Shown here: piece after piece, positions 28,050 to 36,788 of the stretch
Layout: the number at the start of each line of letters is the position of its first letter
Numbering within the stretch: position 1 is the first letter of the stretch
DNA from: Methylophaga nitratireducenticrescens
GTDB taxonomy: Bacteria; Pseudomonadota; Gammaproteobacteria; Nitrosococcales; Methylophagaceae
Reading direction: 5' to 3'
NCBI RefSeq assembly: GCF_000260985.4
Contig: NC_017857.3
Coordinates: 2,722,924-2,786,923 of the forward strand
Length of the DNA stretch: 64,000 nt
Made by a program: the position numbers and the translations under genes
The notes under the pieces: generated by a model
Told to the model about the DNA's origin: nothing
Databases searched by the model: none
The model's input: the letters and a program-made list of their open reading frames with translations, nothing else

Positions 28050-28763
28050 ATGTATTCCAGCCAAATATCGGAACTCACTCAGCATCAGCTGATTGAACAG
28101 CATGGCGGCCTGGTTAAACGTATCGCTTATCATCTGGTGGCCCGCTTACCCCACACTGTTGAAGTAAATGATTTAATCCAGGCCGGCATGATTGGCCTGC
28201 TGGACGCTTCCCACCAGTATAAAGCCAGCCAGGGCGCCAGCTTCGAAACCTATGCGGGTATTCGTATCCGTGGTGCGATGCTTGATGAAATTCGGCGCAA
28301 TGATTGGGCACCGCGTTCGGTACACCGCAAAGCTCGTGAAATTGCTGAAGTCATGCACCAGCTAGAACAGCAACTTGGCCGTTCACCAATGGATTTAGAG
28401 GTGGCTGATGCATTGGAAATGACACTTGATCAGTACCACCAGCAATTACAGGATGCATCAGGACACCAGGTATTCAGTCTGGATGATATGACGGATAATC
28501 AACTGACCGATGGTGACTCTTTCGGTAGTGATGATGTCGGCCCCGCTGAAATCACCGAGAATAACAATTTTGAACGCGCTCTTGCAGAAGCGATAGACGG
28601 TCTGCCCGAACGTGAGCGGCTATTAATGAGCCTATATTATAATGAAGAATTAAACTTAAAAGAAATTGGTGAAGTACTCGGCGTCAGTGAGTCACGTGTT
28701 AGTCAGATCCACACACAAACCGTGGTGAGATTGCGTAGTAAACTTCGCGATTGGATGCAGTAA
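28050..28763 (+). CDS. fliA: Sigma-28 (FliA), flagellar sigma factor
   Basis: A 237-residue sigma factor for late flagellar and chemotaxis genes. Region 2 ([45 protein letters not shown]), a charged region 3 ([16 protein letters not shown]) and region 4 ([19 protein letters not shown]) are all plain. The ATG at 28050 has GGAG at ideal distance; one at 28035 would add five residues. It ends 16 bases before cheY. Confidence 0.95.
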   Translation: MYSSQISELTQHQLIEQHGGLVKRIAYHLVARLPHTVEVNDLIQAGMIGLLDASHQYKASQGASFETYAGIRIRGAMLDEIRRNDWAPRSVHRKAREIAEVMHQLEQQLGRSPMDLEVADALEMTLDQYHQQLQDASGHQVFSLDDMTDNQLTDGDSFGSDDVGPAEITENNNFERALAEAIDGLPERERLLMSLYYNEELNLKEIGEVLGVSESRVSQIHTQTVVRLRSKLRDWMQ

Positions 28764-28779
28764 TTTTGGGAGGTATACC

Positions 28780-29169
28780 TTGGATAAAAATATGAAAATC
28801 CTTATTGTGGATGACTTTTCTACAATGCGACGGATTATCAAAAATCTATTACGTGATCTTGGCTTCAATAACACCATTGAAGCAGATGATGGTTTAACCG
28901 CCCTGCCCATATTAAACGCAGGTGGTATCGATTTCCTGGTAACCGACTGGAATATGCCCGGAATGCAAGGAATTGACTTGCTCAAAACTGTGCGAGCCGA
29001 TCCCAAATTAGCGACTTTACCCGTGTTAATGGTTACTGCCGAAACAAAACGGGAACAAATCATTGAAGCTGCCCAGGCTGGCGTCAATGGTTATATTGTT
29101 AAACCCTTCACCGCTGCAACATTAAAAGAAAAAATCGAAAAAATATTCGAACGAATTAACGCACAATAA
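28780..29169 (+). CDS. cheY: Chemotaxis response regulator CheY
   Basis: A single receiver domain of 129 residues. The phosphoacceptor is Asp56 (TDWNMPG), the acidic pair Asp11-Asp12, and the conserved Thr and Lys are in VTAETK and IVKPF. Phospho-CheY binds FliM. A TTG start at 28780 is chosen because GGGAGG lies six bases ahead and the resulting MDKNMK matches CheY N-termini; the ATG at 28792 has no such site. Confidence 0.95.
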   Translation: MDKNMKILIVDDFSTMRRIIKNLLRDLGFNNTIEADDGLTALPILNAGGIDFLVTDWNMPGMQGIDLLKTVRADPKLATLPVLMVTAETKREQIIEAAQAGVNGYIVKPFTAATLKEKIEKIFERINAQ

Positions 29170-29187
29170 TCCGCTGGAAAGGAATTT

Positions 29188-29931
29188 ATGGAAGCTCTGA
29201 ATAAAGCAGAACAACTAGAAGCCGCCCGGGCCCTTATTAATGCGATTGAGCAGGATGACGAAGATCGTATTAAAACTGAATTAATGGCACTCACCAATGC
29301 TCGCGAAAGTGCATTATTTCAGCAAATTGGCAAATTGACTCGTGAGCTGCACGAAGCATTAAATAATTTCAAAGTAGATGCCCGACTGGTCGATCTGACG
29401 CACAACGATATGCCGGATACCCGGGATCGTCTGAACTACGTTATTCAAACCACTGAAGAAGCGGCACACAAAACATTAGGTTATATCGATAAAACCCTGC
29501 CTTTGGCTAATGAATTGAAACAAACTGCCGCTAAGCTCAATGAAAGCTGGCAACGCTTTCGAAATCGGGAGATGTCAGCAACAGAATTCCGTGATTTGAG
29601 CCGGGAAATTGAAGCTTACTTACCTGTGGTGAATACGCATGCTGGGGAGATCCACAATAACTTATCTGAAATGACGCTGGCACAGGGCTTTCAGGACTTA
29701 ACCGGACAAGTTTTACGCCAGGTCATTGGACTGGTCGAAGAAGTTGAAAACAATCTGGTAAAAAATCTGGTAAAACTGGTTAAGGTGGCAGGACAATCTC
29801 AGCAAAGTGGAGAAACGAAACAAGTCGATCCATTAAAAGCAGAAGGACCGCAGATAAATGCTAAAAATAAACCGAATGTGGTCAACAACCAGGATGATGT
29901 GGATGATTTGTTATCCAGTCTTGGTTTTTAG
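29188..29931 (+). CDS. cheZ: CheY-P phosphatase CheZ
   Basis: A 247-residue helical protein that dephosphorylates CheY. The catalytic stretch AQGFQDLTGQVLRQVI near residue 165 contains the essential Gln. The C-terminal DDVDDLLSSLGF is the CheY-binding tail. The gene lies in the usual cheY-cheZ-cheA order with GGAAAGGAA before the ATG. Confidence 0.95.
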   Translation: MEALNKAEQLEAARALINAIEQDDEDRIKTELMALTNARESALFQQIGKLTRELHEALNNFKVDARLVDLTHNDMPDTRDRLNYVIQTTEEAAHKTLGYIDKTLPLANELKQTAAKLNESWQRFRNREMSATEFRDLSREIEAYLPVVNTHAGEIHNNLSEMTLAQGFQDLTGQVLRQVIGLVEEVENNLVKNLVKLVKVAGQSQQSGETKQVDPLKAEGPQINAKNKPNVVNNQDDVDDLLSSLGF

Positions 29932-29943
29932 AAGGACAGGAGC

Positions 29944-31929
29944 ATGGCCTTAGATACAGATGATGAAATTCTGCAGGATTTTCTGGTTGAGGCAGAAGAA
30001 ATACTGGATGGCTTGAATGAGCAATTGGTTGCTCTGGAAACACAGCCACAGGATAAAGATTTACTTAACTCCATTTTTCGGGGCTTTCACACGATTAAAG
30101 GTGGCGCTGGATTTTTAAGTCTCGAAGCTATGGTAAACCTGTGTCATAAAGGCGAGGATGTATTTAACCTGCTGCGTCAGGGCGAACGCCTGGTTGATGC
30201 AGACATGATGGATACGTTTCTCAAAGTACTGGATATTCTTAACAGTATGTTTGCTGAGGTCAAAGCCGGCTCCTATCCAACGGCAGCTGATCCGATCATA
30301 ATCGATCAACTGGCAGCTTATTTATCTGGTGAAGCGCCGCCTGCTGCTGCAGAACCAGAGCCTGAACCAGAAGTGAGCCCACCGTCTGCTGAAAACAATG
30401 TGGCCAGTGATGACATAACGGATGACGAATTTGAGGCACTACTGGACCAATTGCATGGAAATGCAGCTCCGGGCATTACCCCACCTGAAGATCCGCCTAA
30501 AGCTGAACCAGCCAAATCCCCTGGTGATGATGAAATCTCAGAAGAAGAATTTGAAGCACTTCTGGATGAATTACAGGGAAAGAAACCAGCGCCTAAAACC
30601 ACGCCTCCGCCCGCAGTAAAACCTGCTGCCGAAGCCGCTAAACCTGTCAGTCCCGCAGAACCTGAATCTTCACCGAAAACTGCTGACGATGAGGATGTGG
30701 TAACAGCGGTAAAACCAGCAGCTGCTGCAGCTGCACCGCAAGCAGCGAAAGCTCCAGCAGAGACCAGTGTACGCGTCGATACGTCCCGACTGGACGACAT
30801 CATGAATATGGTAGGCGAACTGGTTCTGGTGCGAAATCGTATTAATACGCTTGAAGCGGCCTTTGAAAATGAGGAAATGGCCAAAGCCGTTAATAATCTG
30901 GCCGTAGTGACCGGTGACCTGCAAACCGCGGTCATGAAAACGCGAATGCAACCGATCAAAAAGGTATTCGGCCGCTTCCCTCGTGTGGTACGTGATTTGG
31001 CTCGCAGCCTGAAAAAAGACATCAATCTTGAATTACGCGGCGAAGAAACTGATTTGGATAAAAATTTGGTAGAAGCTCTGGCCGATCCGTTGGTGCATCT
31101 GGTTCGTAATGCAGTCGATCATGGTGTTGAAATGCCCGATGCCCGTGAAGCTGCAGGCAAACCGAAACAAGGACAAATCGTGCTCGCCGCTGCTCAGGAA
31201 GGTGACCATATTCTGTTGACTATTTCAGATGATGGTGCCGGAATGAACCCTGAAGTATTACGCCGCAAAGCCGTTGAAAAAGGCATGATGGATGAAGAAG
31301 CTGCCTCACGTCTGACCGAATCGGAATGTTTTGCATTGATATTTGCACCAGGCTTTTCGATGAAACAGGATATTTCTGATATCTCCGGTCGCGGTGTCGG
31401 TATGGACGTGGTCAAGACCAGTATCTCCAAACTCAATGGTGTCATTGATATTCAATCGGAAATAGGCAAAGGCACAACTCTTTCAATCAAAGTTCCATTA
31501 ACTCTGGCGATCATGCCCACCTTGATGGTGATGCTCGGCAATCAAATATTTGCATTTCCTCTGGTCAGCGTGAATGAAATTTTTAATCTGGATCTGAATA
31601 AAACCAATACCGTTGATGGTCAACAAACAGTTATTGTAAGAAATAAAGCACTTCCATTATTTTATTTACGTAAATGGCTCAATAAAAATAATACTGCAGA
31701 CCCTAAAGCAACGACAGAACACGTCGTTATTGTCAATGTCGGTACACGGAAAGTGGGGTTCGTTGTTGACCAGTTAATTGGACAGGAGGAAGTGGTTATT
31801 AAACCCCTTGGCGCCTTGCTACATGGCACCAAAGGCTTTGCAGGAGCGACCATAACGGGAGATGGACGTATTGCACTGATTCTTGATTTTCCAGAGTTAA
31901 TGAATACCTACGCACATCGAAATTATTAA
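29944..31929 (+). CDS. cheA: Chemotaxis histidine kinase CheA with repeated linker motif
   Basis: A 661-residue kinase. The HPt domain (P1) covers residues 1-105 with phosphorylated His49 in FHTIKGGAGF. Instead of an obvious P2 domain there is an acidic, Pro/Ala-rich linker (about 125-275) holding two copies of a motif, DDEFEALLDQLHG near residue 160 and EEEFEALLDELQG near 200. P3 (dimerisation, RLDDIMNMVGELVLVRN) starts at about 280, P4 (HATPase; NAVDHGVE, DDGAGM, GRGVGMDVV) at about 375, and P5 (CheW-like) is C-terminal. Such linkers are the localisation region contacted by ParP in Vibrio; that link is inference. Confidence 0.95.
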   Translation: MALDTDDEILQDFLVEAEEILDGLNEQLVALETQPQDKDLLNSIFRGFHTIKGGAGFLSLEAMVNLCHKGEDVFNLLRQGERLVDADMMDTFLKVLDILNSMFAEVKAGSYPTAADPIIIDQLAAYLSGEAPPAAAEPEPEPEVSPPSAENNVASDDITDDEFEALLDQLHGNAAPGITPPEDPPKAEPAKSPGDDEISEEEFEALLDELQGKKPAPKTTPPPAVKPAAEAAKPVSPAEPESSPKTADDEDVVTAVKPAAAAAAPQAAKAPAETSVRVDTSRLDDIMNMVGELVLVRNRINTLEAAFENEEMAKAVNNLAVVTGDLQTAVMKTRMQPIKKVFGRFPRVVRDLARSLKKDINLELRGEETDLDKNLVEALADPLVHLVRNAVDHGVEMPDAREAAGKPKQGQIVLAAAQEGDHILLTISDDGAGMNPEVLRRKAVEKGMMDEEAASRLTESECFALIFAPGFSMKQDISDISGRGVGMDVVKTSISKLNGVIDIQSEIGKGTTLSIKVPLTLAIMPTLMVMLGNQIFAFPLVSVNEIFNLDLNKTNTVDGQQTVIVRNKALPLFYLRKWLNKNNTADPKATTEHVVIVNVGTRKVGFVVDQLIGQEEVVIKPLGALLHGTKGFAGATITGDGRIALILDFPELMNTYAHRNY

Positions 31930-31937
31930 GGATATTT

Positions 31938-32975
31938 GTGACTGTTAAGGTACTGATTGTTGATGATTCAGCATTTTTCCGCCGGCGACTGACTGAAATT
32001 ATTAATGCCGATCCACGGCTTGAAGTTATCGCCAGTGCCGCTGATGGAGTGGAAGCCGTCGAACTGGTATCTCGCTACAGACCCGATGTTATTACCATGG
32101 ATTTGGAAATGCCTTTACTGGATGGCATTGGAGCAGTTAAAAAAATCATGCGCCGCCGTCCTACTCCAGTACTCATGCTTTCCACCTGGACCACGGATGG
32201 CGCCAAGGCCACACTAGAGGCATTAGATGCCGGGGCTATGGACTTTCTGCCAAAACGGTTTGAGGATCTGGCTCAGGACAAAGCCAGTGCTCGGCAAAAA
32301 TTATGTGACCGTATTAATTTTCTAGCGACGCACTCAAATCCTGAAAAACATAAATCCATCATCAAAACATCAGCACCACCAGTAAGCGGAACACCACCTG
32401 AGAAGCAAAAAATTGAACTGGTGGTTATCGGCACATCAACCGGTGGTCCGGTGGCCTTGCAGAATGTACTGTCTCAACTACCAGCGGAATTTCCGTTTCC
32501 GATCCTTCTATTGCAACATATGCCTGCGACATTCACCCCCTCCTTTGCTGAACGGTTGAATTCACAGTGCCGGATCAAAATTAAAGAAGCTCAGCAAAAT
32601 GATTCATTAAAACCGGGAGTAGCTTACCTTGCTCCAGGCGGACAACAATTACTGCTTAAAGGTCGTCGAGGACAGCTTTATCTGCAGGTTGAGGCTGGTG
32701 CCGAAAATGCCACATATCGCCCCTGTATTGATGTCACACTGGAATCAGTTGCTCAGATTTGCCCAGCACAGACCTTGACGGTAATCCTCACCGGTATGGG
32801 GGCTGATGGTTGTGATGGGGCAATAAAAATGCATCAGAAAGGCTCAACCGTGTGGGCTCAGGATCAACAGTCCAGTACCATATATGGTATGCCAATGGCC
32901 GTCGCCAAGGCAGGTGTAGCTGATAAAATTCTTAGCCTAGCTGAAATCGGCAAACTACTGACGGCACTTAAATAA
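31938..32975 (+). CDS. cheB: Protein-glutamate methylesterase CheB
   Basis: A 345-residue two-domain enzyme demethylating chemoreceptors. The receiver domain occupies residues 1-120 (IVDDSAFFRR, ITMDLEMPLLDG). The esterase domain starts near 155 with the nucleophile in GTSTGGPVAL, the His in LLQHMPATFT and the Asp in TGMGADGCDGA. It starts with GTG at 31938. No cheR is present in the window. Confidence 0.94.
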   Translation: MTVKVLIVDDSAFFRRRLTEIINADPRLEVIASAADGVEAVELVSRYRPDVITMDLEMPLLDGIGAVKKIMRRRPTPVLMLSTWTTDGAKATLEALDAGAMDFLPKRFEDLAQDKASARQKLCDRINFLATHSNPEKHKSIIKTSAPPVSGTPPEKQKIELVVIGTSTGGPVALQNVLSQLPAEFPFPILLLQHMPATFTPSFAERLNSQCRIKIKEAQQNDSLKPGVAYLAPGGQQLLLKGRRGQLYLQVEAGAENATYRPCIDVTLESVAQICPAQTLTVILTGMGADGCDGAIKMHQKGSTVWAQDQQSSTIYGMPMAVAKAGVADKILSLAEIGKLLTALK

Positions 32976-32978
32976 GCT

Positions 32979-33719
32979 ATGGATATCCTTAGCATTCTGG
33001 GTTTACTGATTGGGTTTGGTGCCATTATTGTCGGTCAGTATCTGGAAGGGGGCCATCTCGATACTATTCTTAATGCGGTGGCATTATTAATTGTATTAGG
33101 CGGTACACTGGGAGCCGTCATGCTACAGACGCCGATGAATACATTCCTGCGTGCATTGAAAATGACCGTGTGGATATTCAAGCCCCCCCAGCAATCGGCC
33201 AAACGTTTACTGGAAAAGATTCTTGACTGGAATCAAATCGCCCGGCGTGAGGGGTTACTTCGCCTTGAGGCCATAGCCATGGAAGAAACCGATATCTTTA
33301 CCCAAAAAGGGCTGCAACTCATTGCGGATGGTGCTGAGCCGGAAATCATTCGTGAAATTCTGGAGACAGATCTCGATATCATGGAGAACAATGATCTGCA
33401 GGCCGCTAAAGTCTATGAAGCCATGGGAGGTTATTCACCCACCATCGGTATCATTGGTGCGGTGTTAGGGTTAATTCATGTCATGGGAAATCTGGCAGAT
33501 CCTTCCTCACTTGGTTCAGGCATTGCCGTTGCTTTTGTTGCCACCATTTATGGTGTCGGGCTGGCTAACCTATTGTTTTTACCAATAGGGAACAAACTCA
33601 AGACGTTGGTGCAACGCCGTACACAATTACAAATGATGTTAATTGATGGCTTGATCAGTGTGGCTGATGGTGACAATCCACGCAATATCGAAAGCCGTCT
33701 GCAGGCATATCTGGGTTAA
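32979..33719 (+). CDS. motC: Flagellar stator protein MotC (MotA family)
   Basis: A 246-residue stator membrane protein with four hydrophobic helices; FGAIIVGQYLEGG lies at the first helix and GGYSPTIGIIGAVLGLIHVM at the third. Together with MotD it forms a proton- or sodium-driven stator. The position after cheB matches motC (PA1460) of Pseudomonas, so MotC is preferred to MotA. Stop is four bases before motD. Confidence 0.9.
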   Translation: MDILSILGLLIGFGAIIVGQYLEGGHLDTILNAVALLIVLGGTLGAVMLQTPMNTFLRALKMTVWIFKPPQQSAKRLLEKILDWNQIARREGLLRLEAIAMEETDIFTQKGLQLIADGAEPEIIREILETDLDIMENNDLQAAKVYEAMGGYSPTIGIIGAVLGLIHVMGNLADPSSLGSGIAVAFVATIYGVGLANLLFLPIGNKLKTLVQRRTQLQMMLIDGLISVADGDNPRNIESRLQAYLG

Positions 33720-33723
33720 TTCT

Positions 33724-34635
33724 ATGGCTCGGAGAAAGCGTCATGAAGAACACGAAAACCATGAACGCTGGCTGGTTTCCTATGCTGACTTTATCACCCT
33801 GCTGTTTGCCTTTTTTGTGGTGATGTATTCCATTTCTTCAGTTAATGAAGGTAAATATAGGGTGTTATCAGAGACGCTGGAAAGCGTTTTCTCACAACCA
33901 ACCCGCAGTGAGGACCCCATTCAGATTGGTGAAGTCAGCCGCGGACAAGGCGAACGAGTAGCTTCACCGGGTAAACCAGAACTTCCCGACTTTGAAATTG
34001 AATTACCGGAACTTCCCCAGGAACGACCACCAGTTTCCGAACAGAGCATACGAACGATTAATGATATTTCGCAGCAACTCAGCAGTGCACTGGCCGATTT
34101 GATTACCAACGAAGATGTCAGCATCAAACAAACTGAAGACTGGCTGGAGGTGGAAATCAATTCCAATTTTCTGTTTGCCAGCGGGGATGCGCGTTTGGCA
34201 CGTGAAGCCGTGCCTGTGATTGGTCAGATTGCAGATGTACTTTCACCCGTTGCCAACCCTCTGCAGGTAGAGGGGTTTACTGATGATCAGCCGATCAATA
34301 CGCCACGATTTCCGTCAAACTGGGAGTTGTCTGCAGCAAGGGCCGCCAGCGTTGTGAATTTACTGGATCGTTTTGGCATTGAGCCGGGGCGAATGTCAGC
34401 TATTGGTTATGGAGAGTTCAAACCGATAGCCGATAATGAAACGGAATTGGGCCGTCAAAAAAACCGTCGGGTTGTTCTGGTTATTCTGGGCAGCTCGGAA
34501 AGTCGGAGGACACTTGAAGTGTTTGATCAATTTAATCGCTCTGCGACAGAGCCAGAAAACTCAAGTAGTCCCATTACTGACACCTTGTCATCGCCGTTGA
34601 TGGTGCCCGCCGATAATGGTGAAGCATCTCTATGA
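33724..34635 (+). CDS. motD: Flagellar stator protein MotD (MotB family)
   Basis: A 303-residue stator partner of MotC. It has a charged N-terminus (ARRKRHEEHENHERWLV), one membrane helix with the ion-carrying Asp in SYADFITLLFAFF, a plug/linker, and a C-terminal OmpA-like peptidoglycan-binding domain (VEGFTDDQPI, SNWELSAARAASVV, GRQKNRRVVL). The frame is open to 33658, but that start lies deep in motC; ATG at 33724 fits the family. The last bases overlap the next gene. Confidence 0.9.
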   Translation: MARRKRHEEHENHERWLVSYADFITLLFAFFVVMYSISSVNEGKYRVLSETLESVFSQPTRSEDPIQIGEVSRGQGERVASPGKPELPDFEIELPELPQERPPVSEQSIRTINDISQQLSSALADLITNEDVSIKQTEDWLEVEINSNFLFASGDARLAREAVPVIGQIADVLSPVANPLQVEGFTDDQPINTPRFPSNWELSAARAASVVNLLDRFGIEPGRMSAIGYGEFKPIADNETELGRQKNRRVVLVILGSSESRRTLEVFDQFNRSATEPENSSSPITDTLSSPLMVPADNGEASL

Positions 34636-35429
34636 CGGTCTGGGCGATTGCCAATCAGAAAGGTGGCGTAGGCAAGACCACTACGGTGGTGAGTCTGGCC
34701 AGCCATCTGGCGTTGAAGGGCCATTCGACGTTGCTGCTGGATATGGATCCACATGGATCATTAACAACCTATTTTGGTTTTGATCCGGACAATATCGAAA
34801 ACAGTATCTACACCTTATTCCAACACGCAGAACAACAACCACTGAATGCCATATTCAAAACGCTGAAGAAAACCAGTCAGGAAAATATGTACATATTACC
34901 GGCTGCCACTGCGATGGCAACGTTGGATCGCCAACTGGGCATTCAAAGTGGCAAAGGTTTAGTGATACAAAAAACTCTACAGCAACTTAAAGACCGTTTT
35001 GAATATGTACTGATTGACTGCCCTCCAATGCTGGGGGTGTTGATGGTGAATGCACTGGCTGCATGTGATGAGCTGTTAATACCGGTCCAGACTGAATTTC
35101 TGGCCTTAAAAGGGCTAGAACGCATGTTGCACACTCTGCACTTGATCAACCATTCCCGTCAGCACAAATTGCCCTATTTGATTGTGCCGACCATGTATGA
35201 TCGTCGTACTCGGGCTGGTACCCAGACATTACAAAAAATGCAAAAAGACTATGAAGATAATCTTTGGCAGGATGCGATTCCGATTGATACGCAATTTCGT
35301 GATGCCAGCAAATCAGGCATCCCCCTGCCTGCACTCAATCCTGAAAGTCGGGGCAGCATGGCATATGAACGTCTAATGAAAAAACTCACCAAACCCGCAG
35401 CAGTGGCAAAGTCAGATAAGAATGTCTAA
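34632..35429 (+). CDS. ParC-type ParA ATPase for chemotaxis array positioning
   Basis: A 265-residue ParA-family ATPase with the deviant Walker A NQKGGVGKTTT at residues 8-18, LLLDMDPHGSLT as Walker A' and IDCPPMLG near residue 130. It is not next to a parB or origin and lies inside the chemotaxis string at the place of PA1462 in Pseudomonas and ParC in Vibrio, which position polar chemosensory arrays. Plasmid partition is therefore unlikely. Overlaps motD by four bases and parP by eight. Confidence 0.88.
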   Translation: MTVWAIANQKGGVGKTTTVVSLASHLALKGHSTLLLDMDPHGSLTTYFGFDPDNIENSIYTLFQHAEQQPLNAIFKTLKKTSQENMYILPAATAMATLDRQLGIQSGKGLVIQKTLQQLKDRFEYVLIDCPPMLGVLMVNALAACDELLIPVQTEFLALKGLERMLHTLHLINHSRQHKLPYLIVPTMYDRRTRAGTQTLQKMQKDYEDNLWQDAIPIDTQFRDASKSGIPLPALNPESRGSMAYERLMKKLTKPAAVAKSDKNV

Positions 35430-36003
35430 GCCAACACAGATAAAAGAACCAAAACAGGCGTTAGCAGCTTATCTGCAGGAGCTATTGCTGGACAGTGAAC
35501 CAGAAACACTTGAACAGGTAGCTGCTGAAATAGACCAGACACTTCCTGTTGCCGAAGCCGAAAGCTTCGCCAGCATCGAAAATTCGCCTGACAAACATAT
35601 GCAGGCATTATTATTTGAGGTGGCCGGAATGCAGCTTGCATTGAGTCTGGATGAACTGGATGGCATTGAAAACTGGCCAGAGCATGGTTTATCGCAAATT
35701 CCCGGCCATCCAAGCTATGTTGTTGGTACCCTGAGCCGACCTCAACAACATACCCAAGTGATTGATTTGACAACATTGATCACCAATCAATCAAGTAATT
35801 CAGATAACAACCGATACATATTATTAATAGATAATAAACAATTGGGATTGGCCGTCTCTGCGATACGTCATGTGGTCAAGCTTGAGGGTGATAATGTGCG
35901 TTGGCGGCGTGAACCAGGTCAGAGACCCTGGCTGGCGGGTATGTTAATGTCTCCACTGAGTAGTATTATTTCGTTACCCGAACTGTTAAAAATACTACGA
36001 TAA
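35422..36003 (+). CDS. ParP-like CheW-domain protein
   Basis: A 193-residue protein: about 60 acidic N-terminal residues (PETLEQVAAEIDQTLP), then a CheW-like domain (MQALLFEVAGMQLALSLDELDG to the end). Its place after the ParC gene and before cheW corresponds to ParP, which links CheA arrays to the pole. In Vibrio, ParP binds both ParC and the CheA linker. The N-terminal part is shorter than in Vibrio ParP. It is separated from cheW by 98 bases holding a sigma-54-like site. Confidence 0.82.
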   Translation: MSKPTQIKEPKQALAAYLQELLLDSEPETLEQVAAEIDQTLPVAEAESFASIENSPDKHMQALLFEVAGMQLALSLDELDGIENWPEHGLSQIPGHPSYVVGTLSRPQQHTQVIDLTTLITNQSSNSDNNRYILLIDNKQLGLAVSAIRHVVKLEGDNVRWRREPGQRPWLAGMLMSPLSSIISLPELLKILR

Positions 36004-36013
36004 CAAGTAAAAT

Positions 36014-36029
36014 TGGCACAGACTGTGCT
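36014..36029 (+). promoter_or_regulatory. Sigma-54-like promoter upstream of cheW
   Basis: TGGCACAGACTGTGCT fits TGGCACR-N4-NTGCW with GG (36015-36016) and GC (36027-36028) ten bases apart. The core also reads as an inverted repeat GCACAG-A-CTGTGC, so an operator is an alternative. The predicted transcript would start near 36040, 60 bases before the cheW ATG. Confidence 0.55.
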
Positions 36030-36101
36030 TTGATGAATATATAAAAATAGCGTCATAAAATTGGCATTAAACTTGGTCAATTTTTTGAATAAGGAAAAAC
36101 C

Positions 36102-36581
36102 ATGAGCGAGCAAGATAATCAGGCCGGAGATGATCCTATTCTGCAATGGGTTACCTACCATTTGGAACAGGAAGTCTATGGCATCAATGTGATGCAGGTT
36201 CAGGAAGTATTGCGCCCAACTGAAATAGCTCCAGTACCTGGAGCACCTGATTATGTGCTGGGCATCATCAATCTGCGCGGTAATGTGGTGACCGTCATTG
36301 ATACTCGCAAACGGTTTGGTCTGCCTTCCCGCGAAGCTGACGAAGATTCGCGCATTATTATTGCCGAAGTCAGTGGTAACGTTATTGGCATGTTAGTCGA
36401 CAGCGTCGCTGAAGTCGTTTATTTACATCAATCAGAAATTGACACTGCACCTAATGTCAGCAGTGACGATAGTTCGCGTTTTATTCAAGGCGTATGCAAC
36501 CGCGATAAAACATTATTGATTCTGGTTGACGTCAATAAACTGCTGAACGATGACGAAATCGCTGATATCGCCAGTTTCTGA
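36102..36581 (+). CDS. cheW: Chemotaxis coupling protein CheW
   Basis: A 159-residue scaffold joining CheA to receptors. The CheW domain fills the protein: VTYHLEQEVYGINVMQVQEVLRP, PGAPDYVLGIINLRGNVVTVID, VSGNVIGMLVDSVAEVV and RFIQGVCNRDKTLLILVDVNKLL. The NLRG loop typical of receptor-binding CheW is intact, unlike in the preceding ParP-like protein. AAGGAAAAACC precedes the ATG. Confidence 0.95.
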   Translation: MSEQDNQAGDDPILQWVTYHLEQEVYGINVMQVQEVLRPTEIAPVPGAPDYVLGIINLRGNVVTVIDTRKRFGLPSREADEDSRIIIAEVSGNVIGMLVDSVAEVVYLHQSEIDTAPNVSSDDSSRFIQGVCNRDKTLLILVDVNKLLNDDEIADIASF

Positions 36582-36587
36582 TGTGAC

Positions 36588-36770
36588 ATGGCTGACGAAA
36601 TTCATCCTGCTCAACCACTTGTTCCTACAACAAGAGTGGATGTTCCTGCAGATGAAAAACGCCGCCATAAACAGAACGAGCAGGACGATAATCATGCCGA
36701 CGATAATGAAAAAGAAAATAAACAGCCAAAACGGCCACCAAAAACCGGCATTATTGATGAATATGTGTGA
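36588..36770 (+). CDS. Hypothetical small hydrophilic protein, 60 aa
   Basis: No family recognised. A very polar protein (many Lys, Asn, Asp, Glu, Pro; KRRHKQNEQDDNHADDNEKENK), probably disordered, ending in a tidy GIIDEYV. It starts six bases after cheW and ends 18 bases before the DUF2802 gene, on the same strand. A conserved-looking short C-terminal peptide after a disordered spacer suggests a binding tag, but nothing proves it. No strong ribosome site is seen; it may be read by coupling from cheW. Confidence 0.55.
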   Translation: MADEIHPAQPLVPTTRVDVPADEKRRHKQNEQDDNHADDNEKENKQPKRPPKTGIIDEYV

Positions 36771-36788
36771 TATCTCAGGAGATATATC

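Noticed and set aside
30318-31025. Long minus-strand frame of 235 codons opposite cheA
   Set aside because: It is a shadow of the Ala/Pro/Glu-rich cheA linker; the translation is low-complexity Ser/Gly/Ala and has no start signal.
34632-35429. ParA gene as a sign of a replication origin or plasmid
   Set aside because: No parB or iterons nearby and the gene sits in the conserved chemotaxis order, so a ParC role is far more likely.
36017-36030. GCACAG/CTGTGC as a transcription terminator after the ParP gene
   Set aside because: Loop too small for the full stem and no T tract; sigma-54 site or operator fits better.
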